The notes below the pieces were generated by a model. The model worked only from the letters and a program-made list of their open reading frames with translations, ran no database searches and had not been told where the DNA came from. Both the position numbers and the translations under genes were made by a program. A stretch of DNA of 64,000 bases from JAOTVV01 sp041602035 (lineage in GTDB: Bacteria; Gemmatimonadota; Gemmatimonadetes; Gemmatimonadales; GWC2-71-9), in NCBI GenBank assembly GCA_041602035.1, contig JBFIHA010000008.1:88576-152575 (forward strand), written 5' to 3'. Below are positions 26,901 to 34,453 of this stretch, one piece after another. Each line of letters begins with the position of its first letter. Position 1 is the first letter of the stretch.

Positions 26901-27919
26901 CCAGCCAGTTCGCGCTCGAAGTGGCCCGTCGCCGGACGGCCACGGTGTTGAGCAACGTGGCCACGGGGGTGGTCGCGCTCGACGGTGCGTTGCGGGTGAC
27001 CATTGCCAACCCCAGCGCGCAACGGCTCCTGGGCCGCGCGCTCGAGCCCGGCGTCGCGATTGCCGCCGCCACCGCCGAGTGCTGGAACCCGGTGTGGGAA
27101 TGGGTCGGGTGGTTCCTCCGTAGCGGGGACGAACAGGCCGAAAACGAGTTCGCCGTCGACAACCGGCGGATCCGCGTGCAAGTGGCAGCGCTGACGGCGG
27201 ACCCGCGTGGATGTGTGGTCGCGCTCGACGACACGACGGCATTGGCGCAGGCGGTTCGTGTGTTGGCGTGGGGAGAGGTGGCCCGACAGGTCGCGCATGA
27301 GATCAAGAACCCGCTGACGCCGATTCGCCTCGGCATCCAGCACCTGCAACGGGCGCGACGGCACGGTCGGTCGGACTTTGACGCGACGCTCGAGAAAACG
27401 GCACAGCAGATTCTGGCGGAAATCGAGCGGCTCGACGCCATTGCCCGCGCGTTCGCCCGGTTCGGGGCGCCGCCGATCGAAACGTCGGCAGTCGTGAGGG
27501 TCGACATTGCCGCGATCGCCCAGGATGCGGCGGCGCTGTACGGGTTGGGCGGTGCCACCGATGTGCGCGTGCACGCCGACGGACCGGTGATGGCCCTGGT
27601 GCGGAAGGACGAGGTCAAGGAGGTACTGATCAACCTGATCGAGAACGCGCGTAACGCGAACGCTCGCGAGGTGGAAATCGACGTGGGTCGCGAAACGGAC
27701 GGCGGTCCGGTCGTGCGTGTCCGCGATGACGGCGACGGGATCGCCTCGGATCACCTTCCGCTGGTGTTCGAGCCTCATTTCTCCACCAACACCAGCGGGA
27801 CCGGCCTCGGACTGGCTATTTGTCGGCGACTGGTCGAGTCGTGGGGAGGAGCGATCGCGGTGGAAAGCGAGCTGGATCGGGGAACGACGGTGACGATCCG
27901 GCTTCAGGACGAGGGCTGA
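23906..27919 (+). CDS. Large NtrY-like membrane sensor histidine kinase
   Basis: The product is about 1337 residues, well above the usual 700-750 for NtrY. It has a first block of membrane helices (about residues 10-70 and 290-500), a periplasmic or extracytoplasmic region, a second membrane block near 740-800, and a further helix near 925. A HAMP segment (SLARPVQSLEAAALAVGRG) follows at about 945-1000, then a PAS-like domain (1010-1110). The kinase core has H-box VAHEIKNPLTP with His at about 1131, then N-box LIENARNANA, DDGDGI and GTGLGL. No response-regulator gene is adjacent. Start is GTG 23906, with AGGAG about 12 bases upstream. Confidence 0.88.
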   Translation: MSGSRPAHWELAIAAEAVALGLWSREPHLLVAIVAVIASVVVAATAARTRRLGVLLTAAVAVGAAVAVLATALQTRAIERRWPEVRENLIQQASARLDRSLAEAVDVARGLAARGAEVAREPRSVAMRRLQAVGNAGGGPERSAVVFDEAGRPWAWAGVNRLHLDPKPAELSAHITPFYVILEASRQVGDRVSVGRVLLAADSAVPDRGGTLASRFAAETGSALEFSLPGSGPPGSDVFDYCLPTCAAQPERPPPDTLFSVQAIPPSQGARKLETLERGGRWVGMLAGLTLLLVTAFGSRLARWGGTLGLVVLLVLTPVGERIGLSALFSPATYYLEILGPLSASAGALLLCAAVAGIAFLQVRWRGIPRWGAALLGAGLVVVVSPFLMWRLAAGISPPSTAIGLGTWLGWQLTLLTAGGALGLGTALLLRRRPTSRPWASWVASAWAGALTVVGLLAWQPTGHWPLWYGLLWIPAAWLAVQPAPRMRQLVALAVVVGAGSGLLTWGQVMHGRLLLAERDAERLEGGDPVAIGFLERFSAAVLAQPSPQSAAELYSRWRHSPLSQDDYPSVLAAWSPDNRMLASLELAQLDLPAPLLVAIADAARDSGQTLVRALEFEPGVHYVVAAPFADGTVVTAGVAPRSQVIPPVAVGRFLRGERRLVAPYLMFLGEPVETMPEGTGLGWRRDGWVVRGSQSLLRPEGTRHLHAVVPLGDVSQLLVRGALLVLLDVGFLLLLGLVGRAVGEELRLPTWLPAVLRFRSYRVRLMIALAGFFVIPTVGYAAWSASRLRAEAVRGRDLLIQQTLSDAAGTARGFTGLAPDEANPRLDDLANRLGADLLWYVDGKLAATSTEILEQLGVLGAYLPAEVLLALSDEDALEITADAAIGGQPTRVGYRSLGGPQGAGWVLAAPRLVEVTGIEREQQDLAFGLLLTTLLGLGGAAGLAAVAARSLARPVQSLEAAALAVGRGSPIPPFDPGVPAEFVPVVDAFQRMARDVEASQFALEVARRRTATVLSNVATGVVALDGALRVTIANPSAQRLLGRALEPGVAIAAATAECWNPVWEWVGWFLRSGDEQAENEFAVDNRRIRVQVAALTADPRGCVVALDDTTALAQAVRVLAWGEVARQVAHEIKNPLTPIRLGIQHLQRARRHGRSDFDATLEKTAQQILAEIERLDAIARAFARFGAPPIETSAVVRVDIAAIAQDAAALYGLGGATDVRVHADGPVMALVRKDEVKEVLINLIENARNANAREVEIDVGRETDGGPVVRVRDDGDGIASDHLPLVFEPHFSTNTSGTGLGLAICRRLVESWGGAIAVESELDRGTTVTIRLQDEG

Positions 27920-27928
27920 GCGCGACGC

Positions 27929-28675
27929 CTACCCGCTGTCCGTTCGACAGGCAGCGGGCCGGGCGCCCAGGGCCCCCCGGGTCCAGATCAAGATCACGCC
28001 GGCATAGATCTCGCCGACAATACTGGGCCTGAATTCGTTCGCCGCCTGAAATCCGCGACGGACTTCGACACACTCCACCTCCGACACGTCGATGTAGAAC
28101 GTGAGTGGTGGCGTGATCACGGTACCGTTGACGACGTACAGCACGTCGGACATGGCGTGCCGAATTCTCGTCCGGGTCTGGTCTTGGCGGCCGGTCAATC
28201 GAAGGCCGGGCACCGCTCCCTGAAGCGCCTGCAGCACATCGCCCTGGGCTGGGAGTTGGTCGCGCGTCACGACCGTGGCACCGAGATAGTGTGGCGTCTC
28301 CGGGCGCTCGGCAGTGACCTCGACCGGTTCGAGCGCAACAGACAACGGTGCCAGGCGGAAGTGAACCGTGATCGCGGAATCGGGGAGGAGGGTGTAGTAC
28401 GGCGTCGTGATCGGATTGTAGCCGATGATCTGTGCCGAGACCTTGATGAGCCCGGGAGCAATGCCTCCGATGCGGTAATGGCCCTGGTCGTCGGTCGCCG
28501 CGATGACCTCGGAGCCCACCACCGAGACCGCGACAGCGGCAATCGGGTCGCCGGTGATGGCATCGACGATGTTGCCGGTTACCGTCCCGGTCTGCTGGGC
28601 CCGCGCGCCGACCGCGCACGCCAGGAAGGCGATGGCGGTCGTGAGTCCGATGCTCAGGCTGCGGTGAGCTCGCAT
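27929..28675 (-). CDS. TonB-dependent receptor-type plug protein without a beta-barrel
   Basis: The product is about 248 residues with a signal peptide (MRAHRSLSIGLTTAIAFLACAVGARA). A carboxypeptidase-like regulatory (Ig-like) domain follows (TGTVTGNIVDAITGDPIAAV..., about 25-105), then a plug-domain stretch at about 115-235. It ends with a short tail, and no 22-strand barrel follows. TonB receptors normally run 600-1000 residues. The frame ends in a clean stop and no barrel-like sequence continues in another frame, as the convergent kinase gene lies 9 bases away. It could be a plug-only signalling protein or a remnant. The DVLQALQGAVPGLRL stretch is a clear plug hallmark. Confidence 0.8.
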   Translation of the reverse strand: MRAHRSLSIGLTTAIAFLACAVGARAQQTGTVTGNIVDAITGDPIAAVAVSVVGSEVIAATDDQGHYRIGGIAPGLIKVSAQIIGYNPITTPYYTLLPDSAITVHFRLAPLSVALEPVEVTAERPETPHYLGATVVTRDQLPAQGDVLQALQGAVPGLRLTGRQDQTRTRIRHAMSDVLYVVNGTVITPPLTFYIDVSEVECVEVRRGFQAANEFRPSIVGEIYAGVILIWTRGALGARPAACRTDSG

Positions 28676-28973
28676 GCGGCAACGCGCCTTCGTGGAGGTC
28701 ACGGGCCCCCCGCGGACGCAGACCACGGATGGCCGGTCCGGACCCGCCCCACACCCCGCACTCCAATGGTGAATATAGGACGCCGGTGCCCCGGCGTAAG
28801 CCGGGCCCAGCAGTACGATTGATCATACCCTGGGGTCGGTCGCATCGGTCCCCGGGGGACCGCCACTGGTGCGTGCGTGGTCAGCGCCGTACTCGGTGGC
28901 CACCCAAGGGGAACTTCAGCCCACCAGAAGTGGTTGTACTGGGGCGCCGACCGATTCCCACGCCGAGGAGCCC
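28676..28973 (+). other. Divergent intergenic region, plug protein / msrP
   Basis: This 298-base stretch separates two divergently transcribed genes and must hold both promoters. I see no gene in it. The only sure signal is the ribosome site of msrP (GAGGAG at 28966-28970). No convincing -35/-10 pair, palindrome or terminator stands out. Confidence 0.5.
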
Positions 28974-29888
28974 ATGCTGATTCGACGACCCGATCCGATA
29001 GCGGGGAGCGAGATCACCGACGAGAGCGTCTACCTGGACCGGCGTCGCTTCTTGGGACGCGTGGGTCTAGCCGGTCTCGGGCTCGCCCTCCCGGGCTCGC
29101 TCTGGGCAGGCGGGCCGCCGTGGGCGCCTCAGGGCGACGAGCTCACGCCGCTCGAAGATGTACTTACCTACAACAACTTCTACGAATTCGGCACGGGCAA
29201 GGAGGATCCGGTGAAGCACGCCCACACGCTGCGCCCCCGACCCTGGACCGTCGCGGTCGAGGGTGAAGTCCACGAGCCCGGCACGTTTGGCATCGAGGAG
29301 CTGTGGCGCAGGTTCCCACCGGAGGAGCGGGTGTATCGCCTGCGCTGTGTCGAAGCGTGGTCGATGGTGATACCGTGGTTGGGCTTTTCACTGCGAGATC
29401 TCCTCAACGTCGTCCGACCCACCTCCCACGCTAGGTATGTGGAGTTCACGACGCTGCTGGACCCGGAGCAGATGCCGGGCCAGCGCCGCGGGATCCTGCC
29501 GTGGCCGTACGTGGAGGGGCTCCGACTCGACGAGGCGATGCACCCCCTCACGATTCTGGCCCTGGGCCTCTATGGCAAGGCGCTGCCGAACCAAAACGGC
29601 GCACCCGTCCGGCTGGTGGTCCCGTGGAAGTACGGCTTTAAGAGCATCAAGTCGATTGTGCAGATCAGGCTGGTTCGCGAGCCGCCGACCACGACCTGGA
29701 ACGCCGTCGCACCACGGGAATATGGGTTTTACGCCAACGTGAATCCCACGGTCGACCACCCCCGCTGGTCTCAGGCCCGAGAGCGACGCATCGGCGAGCT
29801 TCGCAAGCGCCCGACGCTGATGTTCAACGGGTACGCCGATCAGGTCGCGTCGCTCTATAGCGGCATGGATCTGAGCCGCAACTACTGA
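28974..29888 (+). CDS. msrP: Methionine sulfoxide reductase catalytic subunit MsrP (YedY)
   Basis: MsrP is a periplasmic molybdopterin enzyme that repairs oxidised methionine in envelope proteins. The 304-residue product has a Tat-type signal (RRRFLGRVGLAGLGLALPG, RRR at 23-25) and the molybdenum-ligating cysteine C125 in YRLRCVEAWSM. Conserved WLGFSL, the RLVVPWKYGFKSIKSIV segment and a final NPxxDHPRWSQA region also match MsrP. ATG 28974 is supported by GAGGAG 5 bases away. msrQ starts 5 bases downstream. The Tat route fits delivery of a cofactor-loaded enzyme. Length is slightly below the E. coli protein. Confidence 0.95.
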   Translation: MLIRRPDPIAGSEITDESVYLDRRRFLGRVGLAGLGLALPGSLWAGGPPWAPQGDELTPLEDVLTYNNFYEFGTGKEDPVKHAHTLRPRPWTVAVEGEVHEPGTFGIEELWRRFPPEERVYRLRCVEAWSMVIPWLGFSLRDLLNVVRPTSHARYVEFTTLLDPEQMPGQRRGILPWPYVEGLRLDEAMHPLTILALGLYGKALPNQNGAPVRLVVPWKYGFKSIKSIVQIRLVREPPTTTWNAVAPREYGFYANVNPTVDHPRWSQARERRIGELRKRPTLMFNGYADQVASLYSGMDLSRNY

Positions 29889-29893
29889 AGCCG

Positions 29894-30541
29894 GTGATCT
29901 CGGGCGCCGCGGTACGCCGCGTGGTGCGGCCACTCGTGTGGGTCGGGGCAGCGGTCCCTGGCCTGTGGTTGCTGCTGGACGCGCTTACCGGTGGCCTGGG
30001 CGCCAATCCCGTCGAGGCGGTCACGCATCGGACGGGCCTGACCGCATTGACGCTGCTGACCCTCTCGCTTGCCGTGCGACCTGCCCGAGACCTCCTGGGC
30101 ACGGGCGCGCTGATGCCGCTCCGGCGAACCTTCGGTCTCGCCGCCTACACCTATGCCGTGCTCCACGTCCTCACATATGGCGTTGACCAGACCTATCTGT
30201 CTGGCCTCGGGATCTCGCCCGCGGCCATCGTCGAAGACGTGCGCGAGCGTCCCTACGTCACCATGGGGTTTCTCGCCTTCGTGCTCTTGACACCCCTGGC
30301 CGTCACCTCCACGACCGGCTGGGTGAAGCGGTTGGGCGCCGGGCGCTGGCGGCGGCTCCATCGGTTGGTGTACGTGGCTGCTCCGCTCGTCGTAGTGCAC
30401 TTCCTGTGGCTCGTGAAGGCGGATCTCATACTCCCTGGGATGTTTGCGGTGGTCGTGGGGGTCCTGCTCGCGTCCCGCGCCGCCATCCGCAAGCGCCGTG
30501 GACCCACGGCACACCTGCGGGAGGGTACGGCCACCAATTGA
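29894..30541 (+). CDS. msrQ: Haem-binding membrane subunit MsrQ (YedZ)
   Basis: MsrQ is the membrane haem b protein that passes electrons to MsrP. The 215-residue product has about six hydrophobic helices, with histidines in HVLTYG and LHRLVYVAAPLVVVHFLW suited to haem binding. A ferric-reductase-like fold is expected. It starts with GTG at 29894, only 5 bases after msrP, so the pair is a two-gene operon. Electron donors in other bacteria are flavin reductases or quinol; none is encoded next to it. Confidence 0.93.
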   Translation: MISGAAVRRVVRPLVWVGAAVPGLWLLLDALTGGLGANPVEAVTHRTGLTALTLLTLSLAVRPARDLLGTGALMPLRRTFGLAAYTYAVLHVLTYGVDQTYLSGLGISPAAIVEDVRERPYVTMGFLAFVLLTPLAVTSTTGWVKRLGAGRWRRLHRLVYVAAPLVVVHFLWLVKADLILPGMFAVVVGVLLASRAAIRKRRGPTAHLREGTATN

Positions 30542-30638
30542 CAGCGGACTCCGGGGTATCGAATGATGTGGGGAGCGATTTCCGACTAAAACAGTTCCTA
30601 TTAATGCCCGTTGCAACGCTTCTAGCTAGGAGGAACCT

Positions 30639-32090
30639 ATGAGGACACTCAACGTCTTATGGCGGTCGTTCCTGGCCGTGACCCTCGGCGTCGGCGTCGT
30701 CACGTGTGGTGACGGCACCGGCCCGCCGGGAGGCAACGACACGACACCGGCCTCAGTGACGGTGGCAGGCGGGGCCGAAGTCAACATCGCCGGCATGCTT
30801 CAGCTCTCGGCTCAGGCGAAGAACGCCGCCGGCCAGAACGTGAGCGCGACGTTCACGTGGACGTCGAGCGATCAGGCCGTGGCCACGGTCGATGCCACTG
30901 GGAGGGTGACCGGTGTCGCGCGCGGTGCGGTCACGATCACCGCATCGACCGCCGGGGCCGCCGGGATGGTAACGGGGAACCAGTCGGTCACGGTGCGCAT
31001 CGCATCGATCGTCGTTCAACCAGGCGCCGCCACGCTCACGAGTCTGGGAGAAACCGTCGTGCTCGCCGCCGAGGCACGTGATGCCGTGGGGAACGCGGTC
31101 GCCGGGGTCGCGCTCACGTTCGCCACCTCGGACCCTGGCATCGCGACGGTCGCGAGCGACGGGACCGTGACCTCCGTGGGCAACGGCGCAGCCACCATCA
31201 CCGTCAGCGGCGATGGGCGAAGCGGGCAGGCGGCGATTACGGTGAGTCAGGTGGCCGCCTCACTCACGATGCCTGCTACCACCGACACGTTGACGAGCCT
31301 CGGTGACATGCAGGCCTACACGGCCACTGCGATGGATGCTCGTGGGAACGCGATCAGCTCGGGGTTCACATGGCTGGCGACCAATACGGCCGTCGCGACG
31401 GTAAGCGGTTCTGCAAACTCCGTGTCCGCGGTGGCGGTGGGCAACGGCACGACAGTGGTCCGGGTGACGCGAGACGGCATGATGGCCGAGGCGACGCTGG
31501 TGGTGAAGCAGGAGGTGGCCGCGGTCTCGGTCACGCCGTCCAATGCATCGGTCCTCGAGACCCTCACGACCCAACTTGACGGCAGTGCCAACGATGCCCG
31601 GGGCAACCCCGTCGCCGGTGTCGCGCTCGTCTGGAACTCGAACGACCCCTCGATCGCAACGGTCGATGGGTCGGGACTCGTCACGGGCCAGGCAGCGGGT
31701 GTCACCATGGTGACGGCATCGGGCGGCGGCATGATGGGCAACGCCACGATCACGGTCGCGGCTCCGTCGCTGGCTCAGCACGTGCAACCCATCCTGACGG
31801 CAAGCTGCGCCCTGTCCGGGTGTCACGCGGGCGCGAGTCCCGCGCAGGGCATGAACCTGTCGAGCGGCCAAACCCATTCGAACACCGTGAACGTTCAGTC
31901 CAACGAATCAGCGCTGTTGCGGATCAAGCCGCTGCTTCCGGACTCGAGCTATTTGGTGCACAAGATCGAGGGGACCCAGAGTTCCGTTGGTGGGAGCGGC
32001 TCGCAAATGCCACTGGGAGGCGCGCCGTTGAGCCAGCAGCAGATTGACACCATCCGAGCGTGGATTACCAAGGGAGCGGCCAACAACTAG
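30639..32090 (+). CDS. BIG2-repeat lipoprotein-like protein with a C-terminal CX4CH haem-like site
   Basis: The 483-residue product has a signal peptide ending in VVTC, a possible lipobox with a Thr before the Cys. About four Ig-like BIG2 domains follow, with repeats such as TFTWTSSDQAVATVDATGRVTGVA, separated by about 85-90 residues. The C-terminus has CALSGCHAG (Cys at about 390 and 395, then His), a CX4CH motif, plus PLGGAPLSQQQIDTIRAWI. This end is like the cytochrome-c-type tail seen on many environmental surface proteins. A covalent haem is inferred. Start ATG 30639 has a strong AGGAGG 5 bases upstream. A rho-independent terminator follows. Confidence 0.85.
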   Translation: MRTLNVLWRSFLAVTLGVGVVTCGDGTGPPGGNDTTPASVTVAGGAEVNIAGMLQLSAQAKNAAGQNVSATFTWTSSDQAVATVDATGRVTGVARGAVTITASTAGAAGMVTGNQSVTVRIASIVVQPGAATLTSLGETVVLAAEARDAVGNAVAGVALTFATSDPGIATVASDGTVTSVGNGAATITVSGDGRSGQAAITVSQVAASLTMPATTDTLTSLGDMQAYTATAMDARGNAISSGFTWLATNTAVATVSGSANSVSAVAVGNGTTVVRVTRDGMMAEATLVVKQEVAAVSVTPSNASVLETLTTQLDGSANDARGNPVAGVALVWNSNDPSIATVDGSGLVTGQAAGVTMVTASGGGMMGNATITVAAPSLAQHVQPILTASCALSGCHAGASPAQGMNLSSGQTHSNTVNVQSNESALLRIKPLLPDSSYLVHKIEGTQSSVGGSGSQMPLGGAPLSQQQIDTIRAWITKGAANN

Positions 32091-32118
32091 CCGCTCGATG
32101 CCGAGCCGGGTGCTGATG

Positions 32119-32150
32119 ACGGGGGAGCGCATTGCTCCCCCGTTATCTTT
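32119..32150 (+). terminator. Rho-independent terminator after the BIG2 gene
   Basis: A 10-bp GC-rich stem (ACGGGGGAGC / GCTCCCCCGT, 32119-32128 with 32134-32143) closes a 5-base loop, GCATT. It is followed by TTATCTTT. It sits 28 bases after the BIG2 stop and 66 bases before the M28 peptidase start. Confidence 0.85.
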
Positions 32151-32215
32151 CAAGGCCGCGGTTGATCGCTGCCGCCGGCCAATCGAGACGCCTTCACACC
32201 GAAACGGGATCGGAC

Positions 32216-33874
32216 ATGACTATCAGTCGCTTGCTGCTCGTAGCCGCCGTCACCGGCCTGGGCATGGCGTGCCGCTCGGGCGACGCAGCGGTCGAGACCG
32301 CCGTCGCCACGATCACCGCCGAGGATCTCGTCCACCATGTGCAGGTGCTGGCCTCCGACTCATTCGAAGGCCGGAGCCCGTCGTCACCGGGGGAGGAGCG
32401 GACCATCGCCTACCTCCGCGAGGACTTCGCACGGTTGGGCCTCGAGCCGGGGAACGACGGCTCGTTCTTCCAGGACGTGCCGCTCGTATCCATTACCACC
32501 GACCCGAACAGGGCCGCGCTGTCCGTGACGGGTGGTGGACGGACCACCCAGCTCCGGTACGGCCCCGACTTCATGTCCTGGACCAAACGCGTGGTCGACC
32601 GCGTAGACGTCCGGGCGTCGGACATGGTGTTCGTGGGTTATGGAATCGTTGCGCCCGAATACGGGTGGAACGACTACGAGGGGATCGACGTCACCGGCAA
32701 GACCGTGCTCATCCTCGTCAACGATCCGGGGTATGCCACCCAGGACAGTACGCTGTTCACTGGCAAGGCGATGACCTACTATGGGCGCTGGACCTACAAG
32801 TTCGAGGAGGCCGCCCGGCAGGGAGCGGCGGCAGCGCTGATCGTCCATGAAACCGAGCCGGCGTCGTATCCGTGGGAGGTCGTGACGGGCAGTTGGTCGG
32901 GCGAGCAGTTCGATCTCGTCCGCGCCGACAACAACATGTCTCGGGTCGCGGTCGAAGGCTGGATGACGGTCGAAGCGGCACGGTCGCTTGCAGTGCAGGG
33001 CGGTCAGGATTTCGATGCCATGAGGACCGCCGCGGCGAGCCGCGGGTTCCGCGCGGTCCCGTTGTCACTTCGCGCCGCGCTGTCGCTGCGGAACGCGGTC
33101 CGCCGGTCCACGTCGAAGAACGTGATCGCGGTGCTCCCCGGCACGACCCGCGCCGACGAGTACGTCATCTACATGGCGCACTGGGATCACCTCGGTATGG
33201 ACCCGAGTCTGGATGGCGATCGGATCTACAACGGCGCGCAGGACAACGCGACCGGCACGGCGGGATTGCTGTTGCTGGCCAAGGCCTACGCGACCCTCGC
33301 ACAGCGCCCCGCCCGATCGGTGGCGTTCCTGGCGGTGACGGCTGAGGAGCAGGGGTTGCTTGGGTCCGCACACTACGCTGCCGATCCGGTATTTCCCCTC
33401 GACCATACCGTGGCGGCGATCAACATGGACGTGCTCAACGTCTACGGCCCGATGCGCGATGTCACCGTGGTCGGACTGGGGCAGTCTGAGCTGGACGACT
33501 ACCTCCGGGATGAGGCGACCCGCCACGGGCGCCGGATCCGTCCCGACCCGAATCCGTCGGCTGGCTACTACTACCGGTCCGATCACTTCAGCTTTGCCAA
33601 GGCCGGGGTGCCCGCACTCTACGCCGATGCCGGCGTGGATCACGTGGAGCATGGCGAGGCGTGGACGCGGGAGCAGATGGATGCCTACGATGCGGAGCGT
33701 TATCACAAGCCGGCTGATGAGTTCGACCCGAGCTGGGATCTGCGCGGAGCGATCGACGACCTCGGATTGCTGTTTCGGGTCGGCTACCGGCTAGCCAACG
33801 AGGACACCTTTCCCAACTGGAGCGAGCGCAGCGAATTCAAGGCCACGCGCGACGCCCTGATGGGATCGCGCTGA
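32216..33874 (+). CDS. M28-family metallopeptidase lipoprotein
   Basis: The 552-residue product has a lipoprotein signal ending in LGMAC (Cys at about 17), so it is envelope-anchored. A PA-type insert lies at about 130-250 (around FVGYGIVAPEYGWNDYEGIDV). The M28 peptidase domain has zinc ligands in MAHWDHLG, QDNATGT, AVTAEEQGLLGS and NMDVLN, and a late YRSDHFSFAKAGVPAL His. All key motifs are present. It probably removes N-terminal residues from exported peptides. ATG 32216 is chosen because it starts directly before the signal sequence. It has its own upstream terminator and convergent dyad, so it is probably a single-gene unit. Confidence 0.92.
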   Translation: MTISRLLLVAAVTGLGMACRSGDAAVETAVATITAEDLVHHVQVLASDSFEGRSPSSPGEERTIAYLREDFARLGLEPGNDGSFFQDVPLVSITTDPNRAALSVTGGGRTTQLRYGPDFMSWTKRVVDRVDVRASDMVFVGYGIVAPEYGWNDYEGIDVTGKTVLILVNDPGYATQDSTLFTGKAMTYYGRWTYKFEEAARQGAAAALIVHETEPASYPWEVVTGSWSGEQFDLVRADNNMSRVAVEGWMTVEAARSLAVQGGQDFDAMRTAAASRGFRAVPLSLRAALSLRNAVRRSTSKNVIAVLPGTTRADEYVIYMAHWDHLGMDPSLDGDRIYNGAQDNATGTAGLLLLAKAYATLAQRPARSVAFLAVTAEEQGLLGSAHYAADPVFPLDHTVAAINMDVLNVYGPMRDVTVVGLGQSELDDYLRDEATRHGRRIRPDPNPSAGYYYRSDHFSFAKAGVPALYADAGVDHVEHGEAWTREQMDAYDAERYHKPADEFDPSWDLRGAIDDLGLLFRVGYRLANEDTFPNWSERSEFKATRDALMGSR

Positions 33875-33929
33875 CGGTATCCCCTCCCGCTCTCGGCACG
33901 ATGGTCGCCAGCGGGAGGTTCACCGTCAG
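33871..33929. terminator. Long interrupted dyad spanning two convergent stop codons
   Basis: CTGACGGT (33871-33878) pairs with ACCGTCAG (33922-33929), and CCTCCCGCT (33883-33891) pairs with AGCGGGAGG (33910-33918), with a loop of 18 bases. The outer arms contain the TGA of the M28 peptidase gene and the TGA of hpt on the other strand. No T-run follows, so it is a candidate bidirectional terminator or mRNA-end structure only. Confidence 0.55.
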
Positions 33930-34453
33930 GCGTCGTCCGGGTCGACGACACCGATGTAGGGGAGGGCGCGCAGGTCTTCCGCGTGGTCCAACCCGTATCC
34001 CACGACCCACACGTTGGGGATATCGAAACCCAGGTAATCTATCTGTACGTCTACCTCGTGCCGCTCCTTCTTGCGCACGAGGGCACAGGTCTTGAGCGAG
34101 GCCGGATCTCTGGTGGCGAGAAGCTCCAGCAGGTAATGCAGCGTGAGCCCTGTGTCGACGATGTCTTCCACCACCAAGACGTGTTTCCCCTCGACGCTCC
34201 GCCGCAGGTCCATCAGGACACGCACCGCTCCGCTCGAGGTCGTTCTCATCCCGTAAGACGAGACGGCCATGAACTCGATGGACCGAGGCATGGTGAGATG
34301 GCGGGACAGATCGGCGAGGAAGATGAACGCCCCCTTCAACACCCCGACGAGGGTGATCGGCTCCCCGGCGTAGTCGCTGGAAATCTCAGCGGCCAGCTCG
34401 CGCACACGTCGCTGGATGTCGGCTTCGGAAATGAGGATTCGTGGATTCGTCAT
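33926..34453 (-). CDS. hpt: Hypoxanthine phosphoribosyltransferase
   Basis: Hpt salvages hypoxanthine or guanine with PRPP to make IMP or GMP. The 175-residue cytosolic protein has the PRPP-binding motif VLVVEDIVDTGLTL at about 95-108, the loop SYGMRTTSSG, and a C-terminal WVVGYGLD. Length is normal. The gene is the last of a minus-strand pair; its ATG overlaps the glycosidase stop by 4 bases (ATGA) although the functions are unrelated. Confidence 0.95.
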   Translation of the reverse strand: MTNPRILISEADIQRRVRELAAEISSDYAGEPITLVGVLKGAFIFLADLSRHLTMPRSIEFMAVSSYGMRTTSSGAVRVLMDLRRSVEGKHVLVVEDIVDTGLTLHYLLELLATRDPASLKTCALVRKKERHEVDVQIDYLGFDIPNVWVVGYGLDHAEDLRALPYIGVVDPDDA

